NCBI GenBank assembly: GCA_019009955.1
Contig: CM032233.1
Coordinates: 60,040,001 to 60,104,000, forward strand
Length of the DNA stretch: 64,000 nucleotides
Source: Riptortus pedestris
Lineage: Eukaryota > Arthropoda > Insecta > Hemiptera > Alydidae
Direction: 5' to 3'
Position numbers and translations under genes: made by a program
The notes under the pieces: generated by a model
The model's input: the letters and a program-made list of their open reading frames with translations, nothing else
Databases searched by the model: none
What the model was told of the DNA's origin: nothing
Part shown: one piece after another, positions 1 to 9,127 of the stretch
Numbering within the stretch: position 1 is the first letter of the stretch
Layout of the letters: each line of letters opens with the position of its first letter

Positions 1-1440
1 TTATTACAGTTGATGGCAAAAGTAAATCTCTATACTAGAAACACAGGCAAGTACCTTTCATGTGCTAAAATCGGTTCTGAATTCAGGACGTTTTTATGAA
101 CAGGCCGTGGGACTGATAACTATCACATTACCGCTTAGGTTGAATAGAAACAAACCAATTTAACAAGAATAGTCCAAATAATATTCAGAATATGGAGTTC
201 CAATACAAGGAATTTCGTAACTTTGATTTCACAAAGTTTTACCTAAAATTGTTTTTTTCATGACATCCATAATTATTTTTAGATTGAACAGACAGACCAA
301 ATAAGCCCATAACAAATTAAGATATGTTCCTACAGAAGATTTCATTTTATTATTTATATTGAAATAGACGCTACACGAAATGTATCAATTGTATTCACTT
401 TGCATTAACTATAATTGTGCTATTTTAAAATAACTGGGCTTATTTCAACATCAACTTAAGGTAATAAATCAAAGTGTTGGTCACAGGAGTGCAGAGAAGT
501 ATTGAAAGAAATTAGCAATCTCATCTGATCAGTTTCAGATCAGAAGTGACTAGAAAAATCTAAAAAAAAATGTTTAAACCTGATAAGGCGATAATTCTTT
601 TGAGTGTCCAAAAGATAATAATGAATTATGAGGCACTTAAGTCATAGTTGGTTTACTTTTGTTCTCATTATCGTCTAAATATTTATTGCCTTTCAATCTA
701 TTTGACAAAACCCTCCTATTCAGGTTAAATGTGATTAATCACTTAATCGATAAACCGCTTACGAATATCCTTGTGAATCAACATATTTTATTAAAATAAA
801 ATCCTAGCATTAGTGAACAGGATTCTCCATAAAAGAAAAAATAGAAAATTAAAAGAAATGTTACTGTCCGTTGTCCCTAAAAAGGTGTTTCACGGCATTC
901 TGTGTAAATCTGTCCATCTGTGTGCCTAATGGACTTTTTTAAATACTGTCTTAGCAAGTCGAGCATAGAGAAGAATTCATCTCACAAAGACTAGCCAATT
1001 TTTGCATTTAAAGCCAGTAATAATTTTATATATTATCCCATTAGTTGAACTGAATTTTGATGTAGCTTACTTCAATATTTTTAAATAGCCATGATATCGA
1101 TATTACTACTTATGGAGTAATACATCAAGAAAACAAGCATTACAAATAAGGTTTGCTAGCTCTTGGGGATAACGCCATTGAATTAAAGAGAGTACATTCT
1201 TTTAGTAAGCAACAAAAACAACAATACTCAATTTATCATCAGATAAAATATATAATCTGTAAGATTTAAAAACAAATAGTATTTAATTATAATCATAATC
1301 GAATATAAAATCTACAAGATAAGATAAATAATTATTCGTTAAATATTCTCAGTATTAACAAAAAAATAAGTTAATTTAGTGCTGGCGCAGGAAATGAAAT
1401 AGTAATTAATATTTTTTTATGACAAATATGCAGATGTTTG
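1..1440. other. Intergenic AT-rich DNA, no gene seen
   Basis: I see no exon-like reading frame, RNA gene or recognisable mobile element here. The sequence is AT-rich with scattered short A and T runs. Confidence 0.6.
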
Positions 1441-1449
1441 AGTATATGA

Positions 1450-1530
1450 AGTGTTATGGCGTAAATCTTAAGGTTATTGATTAACATTCAGACGTCAGTT
1501 CGATTCCCACGTCGACATGACAAATTATTA
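1450..1530 (+). repeat. tRNA-like SINE head (fragment)
   Basis: The sequence around 1497-1508 reads AGTTCGATTCCC, close to the RNA polymerase III B box of tRNA genes. It lies about 40 bases after a weak A-box-like stretch (TATGGCGTAAATC). The segment does not fold as a tRNA and has no clear anticodon stem, so a tRNA-derived SINE fragment is likelier than a tRNA gene. Similar B boxes occur near 54575 (minus strand) and 63040. Confidence 0.3.
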
Positions 1531-1574
1531 GTCGACGGACTCTTCAAATAAAAACCTCACTCCAAAAAAAAAAA

Positions 1575-2068
1575 AGTTCGTCGCGCAAGGGCTGCGTCAA
1601 CTAAGCAGATTTACCACTTGCGGATACAACACACTATTGATCTCATCTCATCGTATATTTTACATTTCTAAGTAAAACTCAGGATAATTAGAAGCACACA
1701 AGAAAGTACAAATGACTCGCTTAATATTTGTCCTTCAAAACATGTACATCATTGCCACCAATTGTTGAGTATAGGTAGTTTAACAAGGTTGGTTAAAAAA
1801 CATTTTTCCATACGACTCATAATAACAGAGATATAATGAGTTTTCGAATTCCTCCCATCCTGGTAGGATTTCATCAATTAACGACGATGAACAATTTCGA
1901 GTTCAGAACGTAAAAACTTACATCATCGCACAACATATTCCATGTATCGGTGACAGTAAAAGTTCAAAAGAAATAATACTTTGTATTTAAGCTTCCAATA
2001 TAGTGGTTCATATTTTAACAGTGGATTTTTAATATGACATGAGTGGGGGGATTACTGAAGGCCAAAAA
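1575..2068 (+). repeat. Family X, diverged A-half
   Basis: It begins with a degenerate version of the family head (GTTCGTCGCGCAAGGGCTGCG, then ACTAAGCAGATTT). It runs colinearly with the first half of the long copy at 6633-7080: 'catgtacatcattg', 'acaaggttggtt', 'cataataacagagatat' and 'gatttcatcaattaacga' each have a counterpart there in the same order. It joins directly to the next family-X copy. Confidence 0.5.
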
Positions 2069-2530
2069 GTCCGTTACGAAGGGGCTGCGTTAACTAAGCA
2101 GATTTCCCACGTGCGCCACATATTTGCATTTATCTCAAAACTTAAAAGTTCAATGAGAACAATACTTGGTATTTAAGCTTCAAATAAAGTGCTTCATGAC
2201 ATAATAGAATATTGTTAATATGACATGAGTAGGAGTGGGGCTTTACTGAAGACCGAAAACTAAAAAATGCAAATATCTCAGTTAATAATATAAAACAGCA
2301 TTTATAGAACATTGCATTTGCAATAGGATTGGTTCTATGCAATTTTTCGATCCGACGCATAATAACGGAGATATTAGGAATATTCGAAATTATCCCCCTC
2401 TAAACCCACCCTCCCCCTGGTCTGATTTCAGCCTTTAACGAACTTGATCTTTCTTTTTGTATAAAACGATGATATATCATGTTTGGTAACGATAAGTCAA
2501 AAATTGTGACAGCTAGAGCGGTAACAGACA

Positions 2531-2577
<47 letters not shown>

Positions 2578-2698
2578 GAACGGACCTCATTTTCGTCATC
2601 TCCTGGGTAGGATCGATGGACATTTGAAGAAATGTTTCGAAACTCGCGTCATGAGTACAACCTCAATAGCTGATTTCCCTTAAGGGAAATCTGCTAAA
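2069..2698 (+). repeat. Family X interspersed repeat, copy 1
   Basis: This copy of an apparently non-autonomous repeat starts GTCCGTTACG, followed by GGGGCTGCG and CTAAGCAGATTTCCC. It ends in a 20-nt palindrome, GATTTCCCTTAAGGGAAATC, followed by TGCTAA. The head motif CTAAGCAGATTTCCC is nearly the reverse complement of the tail GGGAAATCTGCTAA. A (TA)n tract sits at 2531-2572. The same order of blocks recurs at 3528-4146 (inverted), 6633-7697 and 47962-48591. I cannot assign a superfamily: the tail resembles a Helitron hairpin plus CTRR, while the inverted ends would also suit a MITE. Confidence 0.75.
2531..2572. repeat. (TA)n microsatellite inside family X copy 1
   Basis: About 40 bp of nearly pure TA. 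It sits between the shared blocks 'gcggtaacagaca' and 'attttgaacggacctca', the same internal position as in the other copies. Confidence 0.9.
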
Positions 2699-2925
2699 AA
2701 ATCCAAATAACTCGGTTAATATTCATGATACAGAAGATATGTATAGAACAACATTTATACGACATTGAATTCGCAATAAGACTGGCTCTATACAATTTTT
2801 CGATTCGATGAAAAATAACGGAGGTATTTCGAATGGTCGAAATTCCCTCCCTCTAAATCCTCCTCCCACAGGTCCGATTTCAGGCATTAACGAATTAGAT
2901 CTTTGGTTTTACATAAAACGTTTGT
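2699..2925 (+). repeat. Family X, partial copy
   Basis: Directly after copy 1, an internal part of the same repeat restarts at 'atccaaataactcggttaat'. It runs through 'ttcgattcgatgaaaaataa' and 'ccgatttcaggcattaacga' and stops after 'cataaaacgtttg'. It lacks both ends, so it is truncated on both sides. Confidence 0.6.
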
Positions 2926-3033
2926 CTTGCATCTCCATTTCGTTCTTTTGTTTCACATCGTGCTAAATGCCCTTTGCACTGTAATCTTCCTTGCTTCGTC
3001 ATCATTCTCATGAACGGAGTTCAGAGCGGGTGG

Positions 3034-3503
3034 TGTTAAGTATTTATCAGTTTGTGGCGTGACGTATTAATATATATAGATCGAGCTGTCTAGTTTAGCT
3101 CGTAGTGTAGATACAGGCGCACCTCGCGGCCAGGTGAAACACTCCCGCCGTTGGCTCACTTACCTTGCGTCAGATCCCACGAGAAGTTGTCTCCCGCTTT
3201 ACACAGTTTGTGTCTTATGCGCCACCTTATCGGGCTTTATTCTGACTGTCATCTCAGGCTAAAGCATTATGTGGTTAACTTCTTTATGTAACCAACGCTT
3301 AGATCCTCACTTGTTACCAGCCTATATCTGACATTATATTTAATCTACCCAGAGTAAGTTCACACCGTCCTTTAACCCTTCTTAACATCACTCTTGTGAA
3401 CTCTCTCTCTTGCTCCAGGCATCTCTGGTTTTATCAATTGCTAATTTTATCTTAGCACATATTTCATAATCATCAAATTCCCCTCGTTTTATTCGACCTA
3501 ACA
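3034..3503 (+). mobile_element. Possible solo LTR
   Basis: A block with visibly higher GC than its surroundings opens with TGTTAAG and closes with CCTAACA. These are the short inverted TG...CA ends usual for Ty3/gypsy-type LTRs. A TATA-like stretch (TATTAATATATATAGATCG) lies about 35-50 bases in. The flanks give no matching target-site duplication and I see no second LTR, primer-binding site or gag-pol frame, so the call is tentative. Confidence 0.3.
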
Positions 3504-3527
3504 TCCCCGATTCACCCTTATTAAATA

Positions 3528-3647
3528 TTAGCAGATATCCCTTGAGGGAAATCAGCTATTGAGGTCGTACTCATGACGCGATTTTCGAAAATTTTCTTCA
3601 AATGTCCATCGATCCTACCCAGGAGATGACGAAAATGAGGTCCGTTC

Positions 3648-3715
<68 letters not shown>

Positions 3716-4146
3716 CTGTTAACGCTCTAGCGGTCGCAATTTTTGTTTGATCGTTACCAAACTCGATATTTAAACGTTTTATGCAAAAAGACTGATCAAG
3801 TTCGTTAATGGCTGAAATCGGACCAGTGGGAGGGGGGGGGTTTAGAGGAGGGGATTTTCGAAATATCTCCGTTACCATACGTCGGATCAAAAAGGTGTAT
3901 AGAACCAATCTTATTGTAAATTAAATTTACTATAAATATTGTTCTATACATTTATTCTCTATCTTGAATATTAACCGAGATATTTGCATTGTTAATAAAT
4001 TTGGGCCGTTAACGAATGACTGAGTTTCCCGCCAAAAGCTAGTTCGGCCCTTTGCCGTAACTGTTCGGCTCTCGTATGGAGATTTCTCTATTGTATAACT
4101 TCACGTTGGAAATCTGCTTAGTTTACGCAGCCCCTGCGTGACGGCC
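3528..4146 (-). repeat. Family X interspersed repeat, copy 2 (inverted)
   Basis: This is the reverse-orientation counterpart of copy 1. It opens with the tail hairpin (TTAGCAGATATCCCTTGAGGG) and closes with GGAAATCTGCTTAGTTTACG, CAGCCCCTGCGTGACGGCC. The internal (TA)n lies at 3652-3711 and the G-run at 3830-3840 is the complement of the C-run in forward copies. With copy 1 it forms inverted arms of about 600 bp. Confidence 0.75.
3652..3711. repeat. (TA)n microsatellite inside family X copy 2
   Basis: About 60 bp of pure TA at the conserved internal position of the repeat family. Confidence 0.9.
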
Positions 4147-5136
4147 TTTTTTTAATATAGGAAGGGAAGTAGAATATCTTACGTATAACTGTTCTTCTCC
4201 TTCCCTATGGTTTTACTTCACAAAATATAAAGATGATTTATAGATGTGTTTTTTTTTTTTGTGTTTGTGCGTGCATATTTGCATGCATACATGAACCTGA
4301 TCCAAATTTCCTTTTTATTCCTTAACCGGCAGGCACTGTTCAACGAAATTATGTCTATAGCTTACAGATAAAATAAAATATATTGCTTAAATTTGTACTT
4401 AATACCACTTTAAAACTAACATTCTGCCGAGAAAGAATTAATCAGAAGATAAAGTCTCTGTTGTAATTCAAATGACTGATTAGGTGCTTGTTGAGGCGTT
4501 TATAACCGCATTCTTCATATTATCACTAGGAAATCACAAATTCACTTATTGACTAAAAAGTGTACTTCAATCTCATTGTTAAATAAAACATATTGCATCA
4601 TGTGTGTGAGTGTATATGTCTGTTTGTATATATATAGCTAAGATAACCGGCGTTGCTCGGGATATCTTAATAATAAAAAAAAGTATTTCTAATGTAAAGA
4701 TTCACTATTCACAAATTTTTATATTACCCGTCTCCTGTGTATATACCTCTTTTTTTTTCAAAACATCATAGACTATATTATTCATAACCATGGATTGTAT
4801 TCTGTATCCCGAAACCGGTCCAATACACAACTATGACAGCAAGTACCATTTTTAAAAATACCCTTTTGCATGCCTGGAAAATATTCTTTATATTCATAAT
4901 GGCACAAAGTATGTGTAGTGAAGTATAATATATTAACGGAGCAGAGTTAATGAGTTGCAGAAATAACTGGGTACACCTCCCTATCAATTTCTCTCCACCT
5001 GCCTTCATCATTTTAAATTATGTATTTATGTTAATTAAACAAAATCACATTCCTGAGTATAACACTACACTGCTCAAAGTATAAACATTAAGTGACATGT
5101 AAAAATAGACCAATATGTCGGCCGGGAAGCGGCAGA
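4147..5136. other. Intergenic, no gene seen
   Basis: AT-rich DNA without a recognisable gene. At 4640-4665 the phrase AACCGGCGTTGCTCGGGATA stands out by its GC content. It resembles the 'CCGGCGTTGCCCGGG'-type core found in dispersed repeats of many invertebrates, but the piece is too short to classify. Confidence 0.5.
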
Positions 5137-5392
5137 ACTAATAGTAGTATAATTTCTCTGATAAACTGATAGTTGTATAATTTCTCTGATAAATTTGATA
5201 GTTGTATAATTTCTCTGATAAATTTGATAGTTGTATAATTTCTCTGATAAACTGATAGTTGTATAATTTCTCTGATAAACTGATAGTTGTATAATTTCTC
5301 TGATAAACTGATAGTTGTATAATTTCTCTGATAAACTGATAGTTGTATAATTTCTCTGATAAACTGATAGTTGTATAATTTCTCTGATAAAC
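5137..5392. repeat. 28-bp minisatellite, nine copies
   Basis: Nine head-to-tail units of about 28-29 bp, each containing GATAGTTGTATAATTTCTCT followed by GATAAA. The first unit is the most diverged (AATAGTAG for GATAGTTG). Units three and four carry a TTTGATAG variant one base longer. The later units are essentially identical, which suggests recent unit turnover. There are no unique spacers, so this is not a CRISPR array. Confidence 0.95.
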
Positions 5393-5789
5393 TTTACATG
5401 AACTCCTCCACGTATTAAGAGCAGGAGTGTATTTATACAGTTAGAACATTAAAGTATTCGTAATCATAAGGAGAAGCTAATAGATTATATAGCTCAGTAA
5501 AGGTAATAGTTGTAAACATTACAAAGAAAGTATCCCCACACCTCCCAAGGCTCAGTTTAGCCAACCTACTACTCATTTAGGATTTGAATTCTGTTTACAT
5601 TAAATTATATTAACAAATCTGATTATATTATCTTCACAATAGTAAAAGAGCTAGTTCAAATAATTTTCATGTTTTAATTAAATGAAGTAAATATATTTTA
5701 GGAGAACCTGACATTTCTCGTTAATTAATTTTTGGGAGAAGGGTTGGGCATCTACTTTACTCTTGATGCAACCTGTTACTGGAGTTAAA
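5393..5789. other. Intergenic, no gene seen
   Basis: AT-rich spacer between two tandem-repeat blocks. I see nothing else in it. Confidence 0.5.
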
Positions 5790-5936
5790 ACATAGATTTG
5801 AATTATTAATGATAAAATATTAACCCAGATTTGAATTTTTAAGGATAAAATGTTAACATAGATTTGAATTATTAAGGATAAAATATTAACATGGTTTGAA
5901 TTATTATGGAAAAAATATTAGCATAGATTAGAATTA
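5790..5936. repeat. Degenerate ~36-bp tandem repeat
   Basis: Four to five imperfect units built on 'catagatttgaattattaa' followed by 'ggataaaatattaa'. The units differ by point changes and one- or two-base indels, so the array is older than the minisatellite upstream. Confidence 0.75.
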
Positions 5937-6046
5937 ATTGATCAAGGCGAGATAACAGCTAGTTCATATATTGAAAAGAATGTTGAGTATATCAATATTT
6001 CGATACATATTACTTGCTTTATACAGTGGTATACGAAAAGATGTAT

Positions 6047-6600
6047 AAAACAAAAGTTACTCTAAATACCAAAATAAACAGTTTTTGTTGTACACGTTTG
6101 CTGAAAAAAAAAAAACAGTAGAAAGCGAATAACCTCGATTTTTCATTCCAGGCGTCCCTTAAAACCCCCACTCCTCTTCGTACCTAGAAATTTTAATATA
6201 GTTTATAATCATGGAAGAGTTTGTGCTAATTCACATACCGACTTTTTTATGCTCGGTTCAATCGTCAGTGCCCAATAAAATTGTCCCGCTTTAGTTTTAG
6301 TACATATCTCGTTTATACTACGTTTAAGACAACCTCCAAGAGTATATAACAAAAGTTAATCTAAATAACAAAATAAACAACTTTTGATATGTACATATTT
6401 GCCGAAAAATCAATTGGAAACGAAATATGTCTTTTTTTTTTAATTTCTCCCTCATTACCCCCACTCTCACTCGTGTTCGTCTCAGAGAATATAAGTATAA
6501 CCTAAAGTCTAAGTTTGGTCAGTAGCAATATACGCACCAAGTTTAATAAAATTTGGTTTTGTAGGTTCGGCGTGTACAGACACGAAAGCCATAAATTGTA
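6047..6600. repeat. Two diverged direct copies, about 300 bp each
   Basis: The phrase 'acaaaagttactctaaatac' at 6047 recurs as 'acaaaagttaatctaaataa' at 6348. Both are followed by 'caaaataaaca', a GTACA(C/T)(G/A)TTTGC(T/C)GAAAAA match, and a later 'cccccactc'. This is an old tandem duplication or two copies of one repeat. It abuts family X copy 3. Confidence 0.6.
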
Positions 6601-6632
6601 GATATCGTTTGATTTCATGTGAAACGAAAAAC

Positions 6633-7482
6633 GTCCGTCACGCAGGGGCTGCACAAACTAAGCAGATTTCCCATGTGCAGGTATAACACCCTTGTCAAAG
6701 CACATATTCTCTATTTATGTGTAAATAACCGCTGAGTAGGCGGGGGGGGGGGTTCTGAAGGCAGAAAACAAGAAGTACAAATAACTTGCATAATACATGA
6801 GTTATCAAAAACATGTTTACAACAATTGTAGAAAATCAAAAGTTTAACAAAATTGGTTCTATAACATTTTATGATCCGACTCGTAATAACGGAGATATTT
6901 TGAATTTTCTAATCCCCCCCCCTCTAAACTACAACTATTGCAGATCTCGATTTCAGCCTATAACAAGTACGATCTTTAGTGTTGACTGAAACGATTAAAT
7001 ATCGAGTATGATATAGATCAAATAACCATTTTCGAGTAAAGAACGAAAAATCGTTATTGATGACGTCATCACATGACGTATTTTCATTTATCTCGCGAAA
7101 TAAAAGTTCAATTAAAGGAATATTTAGTATTTAACCTTGGAATGAAGTGGTTCATGATATAACAGATTATTGTTAATATGGCATGAGTAGGAATGGTGTT
7201 TTACTGAAAGCCGAAAACTATAAAATCCAAATATCTAGTTAATATTAATAATTCAGAAAATATGTATAGAATAAAATTTATAGATCATTCAATTTGCAAT
7301 CAGATTGGTTCTATATAATTTTTCCATCTGACGCATAATAACGGAGATATTGAGAATTTTTGAGAATTTCTCCCGTCCGATTTCAGCCATTAACGAAATT
7401 GATCTTCATTTCTACATAAAACGTTTAAATGTCGAGTTTAGTAACGATCAGACAAAAATTGTAGCCGCTAGAGCGGTAACAG

Positions 7483-7520
<38 letters not shown>

Positions 7521-7528
7521 GTATATAT

Positions 7529-7563
<35 letters not shown>

Positions 7564-7697
7564 TATATATAGTATTGAAAGAACTTATTTTCGTCATTTC
7601 CTGGGTTGGATCGATGGACATTTGAGGAAATTTTCTGAAAATCGCATCATCAGTACAACCTCAATAGCTAATTTCCTTTGTGGAAAATCTGCTAAAA
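6633..7697 (+). repeat. Family X interspersed repeat, copy 3 (long form)
   Basis: Head GTCCGTCACGCAGGGGCTGC is followed by ACTAAGCAGATTTCCC. The tail is GATTTCCTTTGTGGAAAATC then TGCTAA, so its terminal palindrome has decayed. It is about 430 bp longer than copies 1, 2 and 4 because two related halves are present. The blocks 'gattggttctat', 'cataataacggagatatt' and 'gatttcagcc' occur once near 6850-6960 and again near 7300-7390. A compound (CA)n(TA)n tract fills the microsatellite position. Confidence 0.7.
7483..7563. repeat. (AC)n-(TA)n compound microsatellite
   Basis: About 26 bp of AC followed by interrupted TA repeats, at the internal microsatellite position of family X copy 3. Confidence 0.9.
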
Positions 7698-8674
7698 TTA
7701 TAGTGAAATTTTGAAAAAAATAATCAATGTACAGACAGACGTTGCAATGATTATATATATATATATAATTTATGTGACGAATGATAACCAAAATATTAGT
7801 GATTCACACCAACTCTAACACTATAAGAGATGGTCTAGAGTAGAGGGGAAATTCAAAATCATCAATATATTATTAATCATTCGTTACATCGAAATATTAA
7901 TATAACCAATCTACTTGAAAAACTTATTCCCAACTTAATTTATACTTCGTAGATACTACGTACCCAACATATCCCGCCCATACAAAATTTTGTTAAAGAC
8001 CGTTTAATTATCCCCTTCAAAAGATCCAGCATTTCTCTTTAATTCTAAGTAGGACGCTACACAAAATCATAAAAGCAGAACTAAAGGCCAATTTATAATA
8101 ATTTTAAAAATGGAATATGTCCCGTGAAAAACTCGAATTATGGGTGATGTTCATAAAAAATTGTTTACAACTAAAAAGCAAATCAAGTTAAAGATGTTGA
8201 CCTTAATATTATGTGTAAACAAAAATTATGTCACTTAAAACTTTTCGAAAATTGACTAATGACGGCGAGAAATAATGACTTGGATTTTAACGAGAAGGGG
8301 GGGGGAGCTCCTCACAGAAACAAATTACTTTAATTTAGGTTAACCTGTGGTATGATCTTATCAATTTTACAATTTCATTTATGCTCGTGAAATAAGAAAA
8401 AAATTGTAATGTTAATTATTCAAGTTCCGTATTTGATAGATATAATAATTTAGTAAGTACACTATAGACTTAATCGGAATTTATAGTCACTTATTAAAGC
8501 TTAGAGTGAGAGATGAACTTTACATTCATTATCATTTAAAATATAAATCGTAAATACGCCTGGCTTCACTGCTTCATCAGAATGTAAAGTGACCTTTTCG
8601 GTTACTTAGCAACAAATCATAACAAGCATGTTCCTGGAAGGTTCATAGTGGGTTTGATTTTATATTTAACTCAT
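7698..8674. other. Upstream region of ARL6
   Basis: AT-rich DNA with no family-X tail or other recognised repeat. The ARL6 5' UTR and promoter should lie here, but I can name no TATA box or initiator with confidence. In the ARL6 frame the nearest upstream stop is TAA at 8585-8587. An out-of-frame ATG at 8628 opens a six-codon upstream ORF that stops at 8648. Confidence 0.5.
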
Positions 8675-8855
8675 ATGTCTGGTTTCTTTTGCAAGTTAAG
8701 CAATTTCTTTGGAATTAAAAAAAAATCTGTTAAAGTTATTATGATTGGCCTAAATAATAGCGGAAAATCGACTATCGTTAGTTTGTTAAAGTCGGACGGG
8801 GAAAAATCAAATGAAATAGTGCCAACTATTGGACTGAATGTGGAGCACTTTAAAT
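8675..8855 (+). CDS. ARL6: ARL6 exon 1
   Basis: Encodes residues 1-60 plus one base: the amphipathic N-terminus, P-loop and switch I. It ends ..HFK+t before the donor GTGAGT. Confidence 0.95.
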
Positions 8856-9090
8856 GTGAGTTTTTTTTTCACATCCAATAACAAAATTTCCTCAAATTAT
8901 AAACAAGGCATTTCAGGCGTTTGAGTGCACATAAAAAATATAAGCAATTTTATCCTTATTTATCATAAGAACTTTATTCAAATTTAGTACTAGTCAGGCA
9001 CAATAAGATTTGCCTGGGGCAATTAATATGATAGTAATTGTTAACAAATGCTTGGTTCTGGACAACACATTTTTACCATAATGACAAATA

Positions 9091-9127
<37 letters not shown>

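Noticed and set aside
1490..1512. tRNA gene from the B-box-like sequence
   Set aside because: No cloverleaf or anticodon arm can be drawn; a SINE head is the better reading. The same applies at 63037 and 54572.
4778..5011. Minus-strand 77-codon hydrophobic frame
   Set aside because: The hydrophobicity is what AT-rich random sequence yields; no conserved motif or neighbouring exon.
5137..5392. CRISPR-like array
   Set aside because: Units are directly adjacent with no unique spacers, and this is an animal genome; it is a minisatellite.
8648..8674. In-frame upstream extension of ARL6 starting at GTG
   Set aside because: GTG is not a normal nuclear start, and the ATG at 8675 aligns with the start of known ARL6 proteins.
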